This document shows, in pieces, positions 44,796 to 56,054 of a stretch of 64,000 nt of DNA. The DNA is from Ornithorhynchus anatinus (taxonomy: Eukaryota; Chordata; Mammalia; Monotremata; Ornithorhynchidae), in the NCBI RefSeq assembly GCF_004115215.2, contig NW_024396779.1, positions 186,001 to 250,000 on the forward strand, written 5' to 3'. Made by a program: the position numbers and the translations under genes. The notes under the pieces were generated by a model. The model was not told the origin of the DNA, did no database searches, and saw only the letters and a program-made list of their open reading frames with translations. The stretch's first letter is position 1, and every line of letters begins with the position of its first letter.

Positions 44796-45210
44796 CATTT
44801 CCTTATTTGTGTTACAATGTGGGATTTCCCAGAAACTTATGCTCAGTGGAAGGTAGAATGTCAAGGGAGAAGAGGAAATAATTTCTTCCCCATGAAGTAA
44901 TGTGGCAGCAATATCAACCAGATTTTATTCATTGATTGCTCATTTAATTCATTAAATCATCACTGGTTCCTGATTTGGAGGTGGATTGGCAGTGGGGAAG
45001 CCAGGTGGCTCCTCCAATGGGGACATCTCAGACTTCCCTTACGGATGTGTCATGGCCACAGCAAGTGACACAGTAAACACAGCCCCAGGGAAGATGAGAT
45101 CACACTCCCTCCTCCCTATAACTCCTGTCCTGTCAGCTCCTCCAGATTGGGAAGGATCAAGTGCTTCACTCTGCAGCCCAGCAGTGGTACAGATCAGCAC
45201 AGGTGAGGGT
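44796..45210. other. Unassigned unique sequence with an open stretch
   Basis: A plus-strand frame stays open from 44986 to 45237 (MAVGKPGGSSNGDISDFPYG and on), and 'cagcacag|gtgagg' at 45196-45205 is a good donor context. I recognise no family, and it may be chance. Confidence 0.35.
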
Positions 45211-46200
45211 TTTTTGCTTTTTCCTTGTATGTGTTAAGAGTTTACTGTGTGTCAAAAACTGTTCGAAGGTGCTGGGTTAGATACAAGTTTTATCAGGTTG
45301 GACACAGTCCTTGTCACACATGGGGCTCATAGTCTAAATAGGAAGGAGTAGGATTTAATCCCGATTTTATAGTTGAGGAAGCTGAGGTTCAGAGAAGTTA
45401 AGTGACTTGTCCAAGGGCACACAGCAAGCAGTTGGCAGAGCCAGGATTAGACCCCAGGTCCTCTGACTGCCGGGCCCATGTTCTTGGCAGCTGGCCTCAT
45501 TGCTTCTCTAAGTAGTGAGTGTCTTCTTATATCTCGGCTTTATAGCTGGGTGGATGTGGGACAGAGTCTGGGCTCATGGACTCTGGGTCCTGGGGCAGGG
45601 TGATAAAATTCTAGGAGGAGTTGCTATCCCTGCACCTCTCTCTCCAATTTCCCTGAGCCTTGCTGCCTCCTGTGGCTTGTCCTAAGGAACCAGGCAGAGG
45701 GAGAAGCCTAAAAAATGAAATGTTTCACAGACTTCTCAGCTTTGATGCATTGGCTAGAAATTGCCCATTGACATATAACCCAATTATTTCTCCTCTTCTC
45801 CTGATGAAGTACATCTCCTTCTCCTCCTCCCATATCCTCTTCTTTCTGAAAAACCAAGTCATTGATGGTGTGTGACACTGACATGACAACAGAAGCTCAA
45901 TAATAATATTTACTTTACTTGTTGAGTGCTTACTGTGTGCCAAGCACTGTCCTAAGCACTGAGGTAGAAGCAAGTTAAATCGGGTTGGATACAATCCCTG
46001 TCCCACATGGGACTCACAGTCTAAATAATGTGACTGGGATTTATTTATATTAATATCTGGCTCCCCTTCTAGACTGTAAGCTTATTGTGGGCAGGGAATG
46101 TGTCTATTATATTATAGTGTACTCTCCCAAGTGTTTAGTGCACCATTCTGCACACAGTAAGTGCTCAATAAATGTGATTGACTGACAAATACTATTGATT
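45210..46200. repeat. Mon1 SINEs, L2 tail and unassigned DNA
   Basis: Mon1 (minus) 45210-45510 and 45900-46025 (3' half); L2 tail (+) 46030-46195. Positions 45511-45895 are unassigned. Confidence 0.7.
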
Positions 46201-46549
46201 GACTATTTCTCCACATGGAACTCACAGTCTAAGTAACATGACTATTTCTATATCAAGGCTGAAATGTATAATCAAGTAGTACCTTACAGTTCTAGGACTC
46301 CTTTAATCTTAGGAACTCAAAGGAGTTTCACATATAAAATCTGATTTTTTTTTCCCTGTATATAAGGGAGGAGCAGTGATTTTTCCAGTTGACAGAGAAG
46401 GTTAGTCACTGGCCCAAGAAAACTGAGCTGAGATGTATACCTAAATCTGTTGGGTGTTGGTCAGAGATTCTTCTACTGGAGAAGGTTACAACTTGGGTAG
46501 CCTCAAGGATGTGGGTTTTTCCAACAGGTTCAGCACTGGGGAGTAAAGC

Positions 46550-48075
46550 AGATTTCCCCATCGCCTTTATCTTTCCCTCATTTCTCATACAACTTTCTCC
46601 TACTATCTTTCCTCTCTTCTGCTTCTCTCTTTCCTTTCTCCTTTCTTTGGGTTTCATCTCTGTTCCTTATTCTTCATTTCCCTTCCCTCTGTCCTGTGCT
46701 TCTAGCATCACTTTTTTATCATCTTGTCTGCTTCATTAGAATTCCATAATCCCTACTGTCCTCTCTCTCTCTTTCAAGTCTCTTTATGGCCTTCTTTCAT
46801 TTCTCTTCTCTGCACCCTTACTCTCTCTCTCCTCCCACCCCCATTTATTTTCTCTTAGTTCCTCCCATTCTATCAGTTTCACTGTCTCTTCTCGATGGTC
46901 TATCTCTTTTTATTTTCTTATTTTTCTATTCCTTTTTCCCTCGTTCTTTTTTTTTCAGTAATTGTTAAGTGCTTATATATGTGTCAAGCATTGTTCTGTT
47001 CTAAGCACTGGGGTAGATACAAGTTTATCAGATTGGACACAGTCCCTGTCTCAGTCTAAGTAGGCAGGAGATCAGGTATTGAATCTCCATTTTATAGAGA
47101 AGGTAACTGAGGCTCAGAGAGGTTAAGTCACTTCCCCAAGGTCACACAGCAGACAAGTGGCGAAGGCGGGATAAGAACCTAAGTCCTCCAGACCATTCAC
47201 TTTCCCTGTTTCGCTATTCCTCGCTTTTTCTCTTTGATTCTGTTACTCTGTTTGCCTCTTCCCCTTCCTTTCTCAGTTTCCTTACAGTTACTAATGCATA
47301 CATTCTGCTTTTCTGTTTTTATAACTGTAATTCTTATGTACCCAAATTTTGTGCATTCTCTCCAGTCTGCTAATCTTCCCTACGTCACACACCTTCTCCA
47401 GCTTTTTTTCATCTTTTCATGTTTTAATTTTTTTAATGGTATTTGTTCAGCACGTACTCTGTGCCAGGCATTGTACTAAGCACTGGGTTGGACATGATCC
47501 CTGTCTCACAAGGGGCTCACAGTCTTAATCCCCATTTCACAGATGAGGTGACCGAGGCACAGACAAGTGAAATGACTTGCCCAAAATCACACAACAGACA
47601 AGTAGCAGAGCCAGGGTGAGAACTCAGGTCCTCTGACACCCAGGCCCATGCTCTAACGACTAGGCCATGCTGCTTTGCATTTTTATTTTAAATTTTCTAC
47701 CAAAAGGAAAACAATGGATTCCCGTGTGATCTACAAGTACTTAAGACAGAGCACTCTACACATTATGGACTCAATAAATACTCTTGATTCCAATCTCTCA
47801 TCCCACCTCTCTCCCTTTAAGAAGCCCATTTTTTTCCTCTCTCTTCTTTTCTTCATTCATTCAATAGTATTTATTGAGCGCTTACTATGTGCAGAGCACT
47901 GTATTAAGCACTTGGAATGTACAAATCGGTAACTTTTCTTCTTTCTCTCTTCCTTTCACATTATTTTCTTTCTCTCTTATTCCTGTCTCTTTTCCTTCAA
48001 TCTCCTCTAGTTCCCTTCTCTCTCCTACTTTTGTCCTTCTCTCACTTTTTCTTTTGTTTTTTGGCAAAACAGTTC
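46550..48075 (+). repeat. Pyrimidine-rich tract broken by repeats
   Basis: The blocks 46550-46955, 47206-47430 and 47790-48075 are strongly C/T-biased on the plus strand (many ctct, tttc and ttcc runs). Mon1 SINEs (minus) at 46960-47205 and 47432-47680 and L2 tails at 47720-47785 and 47850-47935 separate them. The reading frames in the tract are composition artefacts. Confidence 0.75.
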
Positions 48076-48077
48076 AG

Positions 48078-48905
48078 TCACAGTGCTCTGCAAAAAGAAA
48101 GCCCTTAATAAGTACTATTACTATCAATCAATAGTATTTATTGAGTGCTTACTTTGTGCAGAGCACTATACTGAATGCTTGGGCAAGTACAATACAACAG
48201 AGTTGGTAGATATCTTCTCTTCCCAAACTAGAAGCAGCACAGCTTAGTGGAAAGAACCTGGGCCTGGGAGTCAGAGGATCTGAGTTCTCATCCCAGCTCA
48301 GCCCCTTTTGTATGCTGTGTGACCTAGGGAAAGTCATTAAACTGCTCATTGCCTCAGTTGTCTCATCCAGAAAATGGGGGTTGAATACCTGTCCTCACTC
48401 CTACTTGGCCTGGGTGGCCCCATATGGGACAGGGACTGTGACCGACCTGATTAACTTGTATCTATCCAAGTACTTAGAGTGGTGCTTGACACATAATAAG
48501 TGCTTAATAAATCCGCCCCCCCCCCCCCCCAAAAACACCAAACCCCTACAGCCTGCAGTTTATTACTGGTATGAACTCTGTTAATAATAGTAATAATAAT
48601 AATAACTGAGGTATTTCTTAAGTGCTTACTATGTGCCAGACACAGTACTAAGCCCTGGGGTGGATAGAAGCAAATCAGGTTGGACACAATCCCTGTTCCA
48701 TGTGGGGCTCACAGACTCAATCCCCATTTTACAGATGAGGTAATTTAGGCACAGAAAAAATGAAGTGACTTGCCCAAGGTTACACAGAAGACAAGTGGTG
48801 GAACTGGGATTAGAACCCACTACCTTCTGACTCCCAGGACGTGTTGTGCTGTACCCTCCCAAGAATACATTACTCCGCATACAGATAGTGCTCAATGAAG
48901 ATTAT
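48078..48905. repeat. L2 tails and two Mon1 SINEs
   Basis: L2 tails 48078-48115 (+) and 48125-48225 (minus); Mon1 48228-48515 (+) ending beside a 15-base C run (48516-48530); Mon1 48605-48838 (minus); L2 tail 48840-48915 (+). Confidence 0.78.
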
Positions 48906-48915
48906 TGATTGATTA

Positions 48916-49325
48916 ATGTAATTTCAGACTCTATCAGTACAAGTTCTGTCCAATTGCCTCCAGTCACGGGAATTTGCTAAGCCTGTTGGGAAAAGACAGT
49001 CCAACACAGGGGCTTGAGAAAGAATGAGTAGAGTGTATCCCCACTGACCTAACATGAGGTATTGCAATCCCCCAAAGCCATTGGCAATAGATGTTTCTCT
49101 CAATAGTCTCAATAATACTTATTTAAGCACTTACTATTGAAAGTACTATGCTAACTGTTGGGAAAGAAAGGAACTGCGGAGTTTTAGGCCCAAACCATGT
49201 CCCCTAAGGAGTTCACAATCTAAGAATAAGGGGATGGATGACAAAGATACAGAAAGATGAGTAAAAATATAAGAGGCAAAGATGATGATGAACACAGAAG
49301 GAGCGGCAAGATTACAGTCTCCTCA
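48916..49325. other. Unassigned DNA and an old L2 tail
   Basis: Positions 48916-49100 are unique; 49105-49280 resemble a minus-strand L2 tail. Confidence 0.55.
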
Positions 49326-49327
49326 AG

Positions 49328-49397
49328 GGTTTTTTTTTAATGATGTTTGTAAAGTGCTTACTATGTGCCAGGCCTTATTCTAAGCACTGGGGTAGAT
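49328..49397 (-). repeat. Mon1 SINE tail end outside the duplicated unit
   Basis: The left part of the Mon1 SINE 49328-49578 precedes the duplication boundary at 49398. Confidence 0.75.
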
Positions 49398-50388
49398 ACA
49401 AGTTAACAAGGTTGGGCACAGTCCCTGTCCCACATGGGGCTTCCAGTCTCAATCCACATTTTACAGATGCGGTAATTGAGGCCTGCAGAAGTGGAGTGAC
49501 TTGCCCAAGGTTACATAGCAGACAGGTGGCAGAGCTGGAATTAGATCCCAGGTCCTTCTGACTCTCAGGTCCGTGTTCTAAAAATAACGAAGATTATGGT
49601 ACCTGTTAAGTGTTTACTATGTGCCAAGCTCTGTTCTAAGCACTGAGGTAGGTGCAAGTTAATCTGGGTGGATCCAGTCCCTGTCCCACATGGGGCTCAC
49701 ACTCTTAATCCCCATTTCACAGATGGGGAGGCCCAGACAAGTTAAAATGACTTGCCCAAAGTCACACAGCAACACGTGGCAGAACCGGGGTTAGGATCCA
49801 GGTCCTTCTGACTTGCAAGACCATGGTCTATCGACTAAGGCGCACTGCTACTCATCGACAGTCCTAGAAGTCAGAGTCGTGAGTATGCCAGTATGGCAGT
49901 ACAAGTTAACAAGGTTGGACAAAGTCCCTGTCCCACAGGGGGCTCCCAGTCTCAATTCCCACTTTACAGATGCGGTAAATGAGCCCTGCAGAAGTGGAAT
50001 GACTTGCCCAAGGTTACACAGCAGACAAGTGGCAGAGCTGGAATTAGATCCCAGTTCCTTCTGACTCTCAGGTGTGTGTTCTACTAATAATGATAATTAT
50101 GTACTGTTAAGTGTTTATTATGTGCCAAGCACTGTTCTAAGCACTGAGGTTGGTGCAATCCGGGTGGGCACAGTCCCTGTCCCACATGGGGCTCACACTC
50201 TTAATCCCAATTTTACAGATGGGGAGGACCAGAGAAGTTAAAATGACTTGCCCAAGGTCGTAGAGCATACACGTGGCAGAGTCGGGGTTAGGATCGAGGT
50301 CCTTCTGACTTGCAAGCCCATGCTCTATTGACTAAGGTGCACTGCTTCTCAACAAGAGACCTAGAAGTCAGAGTGGTGACTATGGCAG
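49398..50388. repeat. Tandem duplication of ~500 bp containing SINEs
   Basis: Copy A (49398-49900) and copy B (49901-50388) each contain most of one Mon1, a second Mon1 and a short unique end (cctagaagtcagagt...tatggcag). Both begin 'acaagttaacaaggttgg'. The B copy starts inside its first SINE exactly at the unit boundary, so the duplication came after both SINE insertions. All SINEs are minus strand. Confidence 0.88.
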
Positions 50389-50892
50389 TCATTCTTTCAA
50401 GGTTCTAAAAGAGGAGAGGGGGTGCTGACACTGTTTGAGTTTTTCCTGAAGTAGCATAGGAGATGCTGGCATGGTAATGGGATGGCCTCTCTCCTGTCCA
50501 ATTGGGCCCCGGAGGTCAGTGGATAGAGCTCAGGCTTGAGACTCAGAGACTCTGAGTTCTAATCCTGGCTCCTCCCCTTTCTGGCTGTGTGACCTTGGAC
50601 AAATCATTTAGCTTCTCTGCATCTCAGTTTCCTCCTCTTTAAAATGGAGATACGATACCTGTTTTCCCTTCTGCTTAGAGTGTGAGCCCCATGTGGGTTA
50701 GGGACTGCAGCTAACCTGATATAGACCCAAGTGCTTACAATAGAGCTTGGCATACTCTATGCACTTAACGAGTACTACTATTATTATGATTGTTATTATT
50801 GTTAAAAGGGGAGAGTGGTGGAGGGTTCACACTGCTGCTACTGGTTTGAGTCCTTCCTGGGATGGAGCAAGGGCCAATGGGAGCGCTGCTAG
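50389..50892 (+). repeat. Mon1 SINE between similar flanks
   Basis: Mon1 50515-50785 (+). The sequences before (50400-50450, 'taaaagaggagagggggtgc') and after (50803-50860, 'taaaaggggagagtggtgga') resemble each other, suggesting another small duplication. Confidence 0.65.
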
Positions 50893-51975
50893 CGAAGGTT
50901 TAGGCACCAAGCCAACCTTATTCACTTCAATTTATCCTTTCCTGCCTTAACTCTGCCCTCTCCTCTGCCAGGCAAAACTACTTTTCTTCCCTCATTGATG
51001 CCTATGCCCGTCACGCCCGCCAATTGTTCCAGACTTTTAACTCTCTCCTCGGGCCCCTGTTCCTCCCACTCCCCCATCCATCACTCCCAACGATCTGGCC
51101 ACCTGCTTAATCCCCAAAAATTAACACTATCAGGCCTGAGGTCCCCAAAGTCACCCCCTCCCTTCTCCATCCCACCTGCTCCCAACCCTCTCCCTACGTT
51201 CCCATCTTTCCCTGCAGTATCCTCAGAGGAGATCTCCTCCCTCTTCACAAGTGCCACCCCCTCCATCTGTACTTCAAACCCCATTCCCGCTCATCTTATA
51301 AAAACTATCACCCCTTCCCTCCTCCCCTCCTTACCTTTTATGTTTAACCACTCACTCTCCAATGGCTTCTTCCCCTCTGCCTTCAAACGTGCCCAAGTCT
51401 TCTCCATCCTAAAAAAACCCTCTCTCGACCCCTCTTCCCCTTCCAGTTATCATCCTATCTCCCTCCTACCCTTCCTTGCCAAACTCCTAGAATGAATCAT
51501 CTACACTCGCTGCCTTGAATTCCTCAACTCCAACTCTCTCCTGGACCCCTTCCAATCTGGCTTCCGTCCCCTCCACTCTACCGAGACTGCTCTCTCAAAG
51601 GTCACCTATGACCTCCTTCTTGCCAAATCCAATGGTCCCTACTCTATCCTAATCCTCCTCGACCTCTAAGCTGCCTTTGACACTGTAAACCATCCCCCTC
51701 TCCTCCACACCTTATCTCACCTTGGCTTCATGGACTCTGTCCTCGCCTGGTTCCCCTCTTATCTTTCTGGCTGTTCATTCTCTGTCTCCTCTGCCGCTCC
51801 TCTGCCACTCACCTTCTTACTGTCTCCCGTTCACGCCTATCCCGCCATCGACCCATGGCCCCCATCCTACCGCTGTCCTGGAATGCCCTCCTCATCACGT
51901 CAAACTAACTCTCTTCCCCTCTTCAAAGTCCTACTGAGAGCTAAATACTACTGAATGAATGAATGAATGAATGAA
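50893..51975 (+). repeat. L2 with upstream ORF2 and an internal deletion
   Basis: Reaches farther 5' than the other copies: 50945-51230 encodes the segment between endonuclease and reverse transcriptase (NYFSSLIDAYARHARQLFQT). One frame is open for about 166 codons (50995-51495). The reverse transcriptase core with its catalytic aspartates is missing: at about 51785 the sequence jumps from the [10 protein letters not shown] region to the C-terminal region. The tail is (tgaa)n at 51952-51978. Confidence 0.9.
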
Positions 51976-52118
51976 TGAACTTGGCATCATGGGAAATTTC
52001 TAGATTGACTCTTGTTCTGTGTTTCTCAAGTTCTGCATTTTGAGGACTCTTCGTTGATGAACTCATCTGCTTTTATATAGGATTCTCGGGATTCTACCAT
52101 TCTGAAAACATCAAGGTG

Positions 52119-53081
52119 ATGTTTTCGAGTGACCTGATATTGGGAATTTCCTTCTTCTCTCAGACTGCGGTCGGCGTGCTGGGGAACTCAGCTATGTTCT
52201 TGTTGTACGTCCACATCTTTATGGCTCAACCCCAGCAGAAGAAGCCCACGGACCTGATCCTCACCCACCTGACCATAGCCAACACCATGACCCTTCTCAC
52301 ACGGGGCATTCCAGAGACAATGGTGGCCTTGGGGATGAAGAATATCCTGGATGACGCTGGGTGCAAGGTCGTATTGTACATCAGGAGAGTGGCCCGAGGC
52401 CTATCTATCTGTACCACCTGTCACCTGAGTGTGTTCCAGGCCATCACTATCAGTCCCAGCACCTCATGGTGGTCCCAGGTGAAGCCCAGAGCCCCCCATT
52501 ACATCCTTCCTTCTTTCTTCATCTTCTGGTGCCTCAACTTGGTGATCTATATCATTTTAATCAAAAATGCCCAAGCCACCAAAAATATCACAATGATGGA
52601 ACACATGTACATTTCAAAATACTGTTCTGCGATGCCAAAGAGTAATGAGTTTATGGCTCTAACTCTAATTACCACAACTTTTGGAGATGTCATCTTGGTG
52701 TGTCTCATGAGCTGGGCCAGTGGCTACATGGTGATCGTGTTACACCGACACCACCAACAAGTCCAGCACATCCACAGCACCAGCCGCTCCCCGAAATCCT
52801 CCACGGAGACCAGAGCTATTAACACCATCCTGCTGCTCGTCACCTGCTTTGTTTGCTTCTATTGGCTGGACAGTTTTATGAATATTTATTTAAGTTTTGT
52901 GAAGGGATATGAGCGTGAGGTGCAGAGCACGATGGCCTTCCTGTCGACGTGTTTTCCATCGCTCTCCCCCTTGGTGCTGATCAGCAGGGACCCCCGCTTT
53001 CCCAGGCCCCACTCTCTCACCAAGAAAGTGAAATGCCCTGCTTCTTCTGACGTTCCCCGGGATATACATATTGTGGCTTAA
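52119..53081 (+). CDS. Vomeronasal type-1 receptor (V1R), intact
   Basis: Seven-helix G-protein-coupled receptor of 320 residues, expected in apical vomeronasal neurons and signalling through Gi2 and TRPC2. The start is the ATG at 52119 (MFSSDLILGISFFSQT); the preceding codon is GTG. V1R features: GVLGNSAMFLLYVHIF (TM1), LTHLTIANTMTLLTRGIPET (TM2), CKVVLYIRRVARGLSICTTC (TM3), a probable loop-2 glycosylation site at KNIT, SGYMVIVLHRHHQQVQHIHS (TM5 end and inner loop 3), NTILLLVTCFVCFYWLDS (TM6) and LVLISRDPRF (end of TM7). The frame is complete and the length is typical. Monotremes have a very large V1R repertoire. It stands alone, 140 bases after an L2 tail. I cannot name an orthologue. Confidence 0.96.
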   Translation: MFSSDLILGISFFSQTAVGVLGNSAMFLLYVHIFMAQPQQKKPTDLILTHLTIANTMTLLTRGIPETMVALGMKNILDDAGCKVVLYIRRVARGLSICTTCHLSVFQAITISPSTSWWSQVKPRAPHYILPSFFIFWCLNLVIYIILIKNAQATKNITMMEHMYISKYCSAMPKSNEFMALTLITTTFGDVILVCLMSWASGYMVIVLHRHHQQVQHIHSTSRSPKSSTETRAINTILLLVTCFVCFYWLDSFMNIYLSFVKGYEREVQSTMAFLSTCFPSLSPLVLISRDPRFPRPHSLTKKVKCPASSDVPRDIHIVA

Positions 53082-53510
53082 ATCTGTTCTCTCCCCAGTG
53101 TTCTCTATGAAGACTCCAGTCGATTGGAATGAGCAGATTCAGGGAACAGCCTTTTTCTGCAGGGACCATTCACCCCCCACCCCCCCCCCCGACTACTCTT
53201 GAGGGAGAAGGGTCAGCTAGAATCTCTCGTAACTAAAATAGTATGACCTAACTCCAACAGATATCATCCCATCTTTGGCCTCACAGCACTTATGCGTGTA
53301 TCTATAAATTGTACATTATAAATCATCTATTTCTATTAATGTCAGTCTCCCCCTCTAGACGGTAAGCCTCTTGTGGGCAGTGAACCGGGCTACTAACTCT
53401 GTTTTCTTCTCTCTCCCAAGTGCTTAGTACAGTGCTCTGGGAAATACTCATTCAATTGTATTTATTGAGCACTTACTGTGTGCAGAGCACTATCCTGGAA
53501 AATAGTTGCT
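53082..53510 (+). repeat. V1R 3' flank, older L2 3' end and L2 tail
   Basis: Positions 53082-53250 are unique, with a C run at 53171-53189. An older-subfamily L2 3' UTR covers 53265-53445 and a minus L2 tail 53445-53500. No clear polyadenylation signal for the V1R was identified. Confidence 0.65.
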
Positions 53511-53564
53511 ATTACCAGCTACTTGCATACTGCCCCTAGTTGGCCCTTCCATTCCATTAGGCTC

Positions 53565-53932
53565 TTACTCAACTTCGTTGTGCCTCACTTCCCTCATCTG
53601 CAAAATAGGGATTCAATAATTTTTCTACCTACTCCTTAGATTGTGAACCCCATGGGGGACCTGATTATCTTAGAGAAGCAATGTAGCTTAGTGGAAAGTG
53701 CTTGCGACTGGGAGTCAGAAGACCCAGGTTCTTAGCTTGTCTGCTGTGTGACCTTGGGCATGTCACTTAACTTCTCTTTGCCTCAGTTTCCTCATCTGTA
53801 AAATGGGAATTAAATCTTATACCCTCCTATCTAAATTGAGTCCATGTGGGACAGAGACTGTGTTCAAACTTATAACCTTGTATCTAGAACAGTGTTTGGC
53901 ACATAGTAAGTGCTTAACAAATACCATAATTA
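53565..53932 (+). repeat. Two Mon1 SINEs
   Basis: 53565-53665 (partial) and 53672-53932 (near full length). Confidence 0.82.
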
Positions 53933-53939
53933 ATCATCA

Positions 53940-54214
53940 ATAACTGTATTCTCGATGTTTCAGGAACATGGATGAGATTGCACTGTTTCTACAGTCATTC
54001 ATTTCCCCGTCCGACCTCACTTTGGAACTGGGGATTTGTTTCCACATCCCAGGTGATGGTCAGGGACAGGAAGTACTCCCAGAGGAGAGGGCACCTTTTG
54101 GAGCATCCCAGAACACCCAGTGATTGTGTCCCAGGAGGGTTTAACTCAGACTGGAGAGTCTTGAAGAAGACTAATGAAGAGGTCTCCCTGGGGTATTAAT
54201 GAACAGGACAGGGG
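53940..54214. other. Unassigned unique sequence
   Basis: A candidate acceptor ('cgatgtttcag' at about 53963) precedes two competing open frames. No family recognised. Confidence 0.4.
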
Positions 54215-55010
54215 CTTTCCCTAAGTCCCTGACCCACATGGGGCTCCCAGTCTAAGTAAGAGATGTTGAATCCCCATTTTACATTTGAGGAAACTGAGGC
54301 ACAGAGAAGCTAAGTGCCTTGCCCAGGGTCACAAGGCCAGGAAGTCACTTAACTTCTCTGTGCCTCAGTTCCCTCATCTGCAAAATGGGGTTCAATATCT
54401 GTTTTCCTTCCTTCTTAGACCGTGGGACCTGATGATGTTATATCTACCCCCAGTACTTTGCACACAGTAAGCGCTTGAAAAATACCACAGTCAGTAAAGT
54501 GGATGTTCTGGTTTCGCATCCAACTTACAGATGATTGGATTCTGTGTACCCAACAAAAACCCCTCACCATTGGTTTTAAAAGACTCGATCACCTTACCCA
54601 CTCCTACCTGGACTCAAATGTGTTTTCCAACTCTGTTACAGAGTTTATTTTGTACTCTCCCGAGAGCTCAGTACAGTGCTCTGCCCTCTGTGAGCTCTCA
54701 ATAAATACGATTGATTGATCAATTGATCAGAAGCCACAAAGGGAACAATTCTTTCTCTAATCTCCCCACGCCGGCCTCTTGGCATTTACTCACATCTCTT
54801 TTTATACTCATTAGCTCATTCATTCATTCTTTCATTCAGTCGTATCCGTTGAGTGCTTGCTGTGTGCAGACCACTGTATGGGGCGCTTGAGGGGGCATTG
54901 AGACTGTGAGCCCCAAGTGGAACAGGGAGTGTGCCCAACTCGATTTGCTTGTACCCCAGCGCTTAGTACAGTGTCTGGCACATAGTAAGTGCTCAGCAAA
55001 TATGATTATT
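54215..55010. repeat. Partial Mon1 SINEs and L2 pieces
   Basis: Mon1 54215-54335 (minus) joined to Mon1 54335-54488 (+). L2 ORF2 remnant about 54540-54615 and L2 tail 54620-54720 (+). L2 tail 54825-54890 (minus). Mon1 tail 54893-55010 (+). Confidence 0.72.
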
Positions 55011-55024
55011 GTTATTATTACTAA

Positions 55025-55500
55025 TACAATTCAGTCCGCACACTTCATTCCTCTAATGCTAACCTTCTCACTGTACTTCAATCTTGTCTATCTCGCCACC
55101 GACCTCTTGCTCACATCCTGCCTTTGGGCTGGAGTCCCCTCCCTCCTCATATCAGACAGACAATTTCCCTCCCCATTTCAAAGCCTTATTGAAGTCACAT
55201 CTCCTCCAAGAAGTCTTCTCTGACGAATCCTTCCTCTCCTCTTCTCCCACTCCCTTCTGCATCGCCCTGACTTGCTCCCTCTATTCAGCTCCCCACCTCC
55301 CAGCCCCAAGACACTTATGTGAATATCTGAAACATTCATTTTTTGTATTCATTTATATCAATGTCAGTCTCCCATTCTAGACTGTAAGCTCGTTGTGGGC
55401 AGGAAATGTGTCTGTTTATTGTTATACTGTACTTTCCCAAGCACTCAGTACTGTGCTTTGCACACAGTAAGTGCTCACTAAATATGATTGAATGAATGAA
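55025..55500 (+). repeat. Older-subfamily L2 3' end
   Basis: Carries the C-terminal ORF2 codons (cacatctcctccaagaag), UTR and tail. Confidence 0.83.
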
Positions 55501-55801
55501 TAAATGAATTAAGTGTACCCTTGCTCTCCAGAAGGATAGCAGTGATTTTGAAGTCTGTGACTTTCCCTCTTTTAATTTGCCCTCAAGGGATGGCTCTCCA
55601 CTCTTAGCAGCCATGACTCTAGGGACACTAGTGAAGTTCTATAAAGTTGTATTCTCCAGTGCCAGTGCTTAGAGAGACAGAGACAGAGACAGAGAGATCA
55701 GATTCTTAGCTTCAGTGAGAGAAAGGATGTCCCATTGTTCAGTTGGCGCTGGACAGATAGGATCCACCTAGTGCCATTCTGCTCACATCTCTTCCTCTCA
55801 G
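55501..55801. other. Unassigned DNA with a short simple repeat
   Basis: (agagac)n-like repeat at 55671-55697. Otherwise unassigned. Confidence 0.55.
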
Positions 55802-55987
55802 ATGTCCCAAGCTGGAACAAGAACTTGGTGGTTTTTCCAGGAAAGCATTTCCCAGCTTTGGCCACCCCAAAGAGAGAAAGCTCAGGAATGAGAAATACTC
55901 AAGACAGAGATTTGTCTGAGGATTTTCCCAAGTCCCCAAGCCAGTCTGAAAAATCAGCTTCACAGGCTTTCCAAATCATCTCTGAAG
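55802..55987 (+). other. Possible orphan coding exon
   Basis: Between a strong acceptor (ctcacatctcttcctctcag) and a donor (gaag|gtaacc) lie 186 open bases, a whole number of codons in phase 1-1. They read DVPSWNKNLVVFPGKHFP, then a Ser/Lys/Glu-rich stretch ending QAFQIISEG. I recognise no family. It may be an exon of a gene extending outside the recognisable parts, or chance. Confidence 0.3.
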
Positions 55988-56054
55988 GTAACCATATCCG
56001 TGAAAAGGAGAGCAAAGACGGAAGGGATTGAAGGGACACAGTAGGATTGGCCTT

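Noticed and set aside
44986-45237. Possible V1R or secreted-protein exon
   Set aside because: Compared by eye with V1R helices and found no match; only a good donor context remains, so it is listed as unassigned.
46389-46968. Two plus-strand frames with membrane-like stretches
   Set aside because: Same pyrimidine bias; no conserved motif or splice support.
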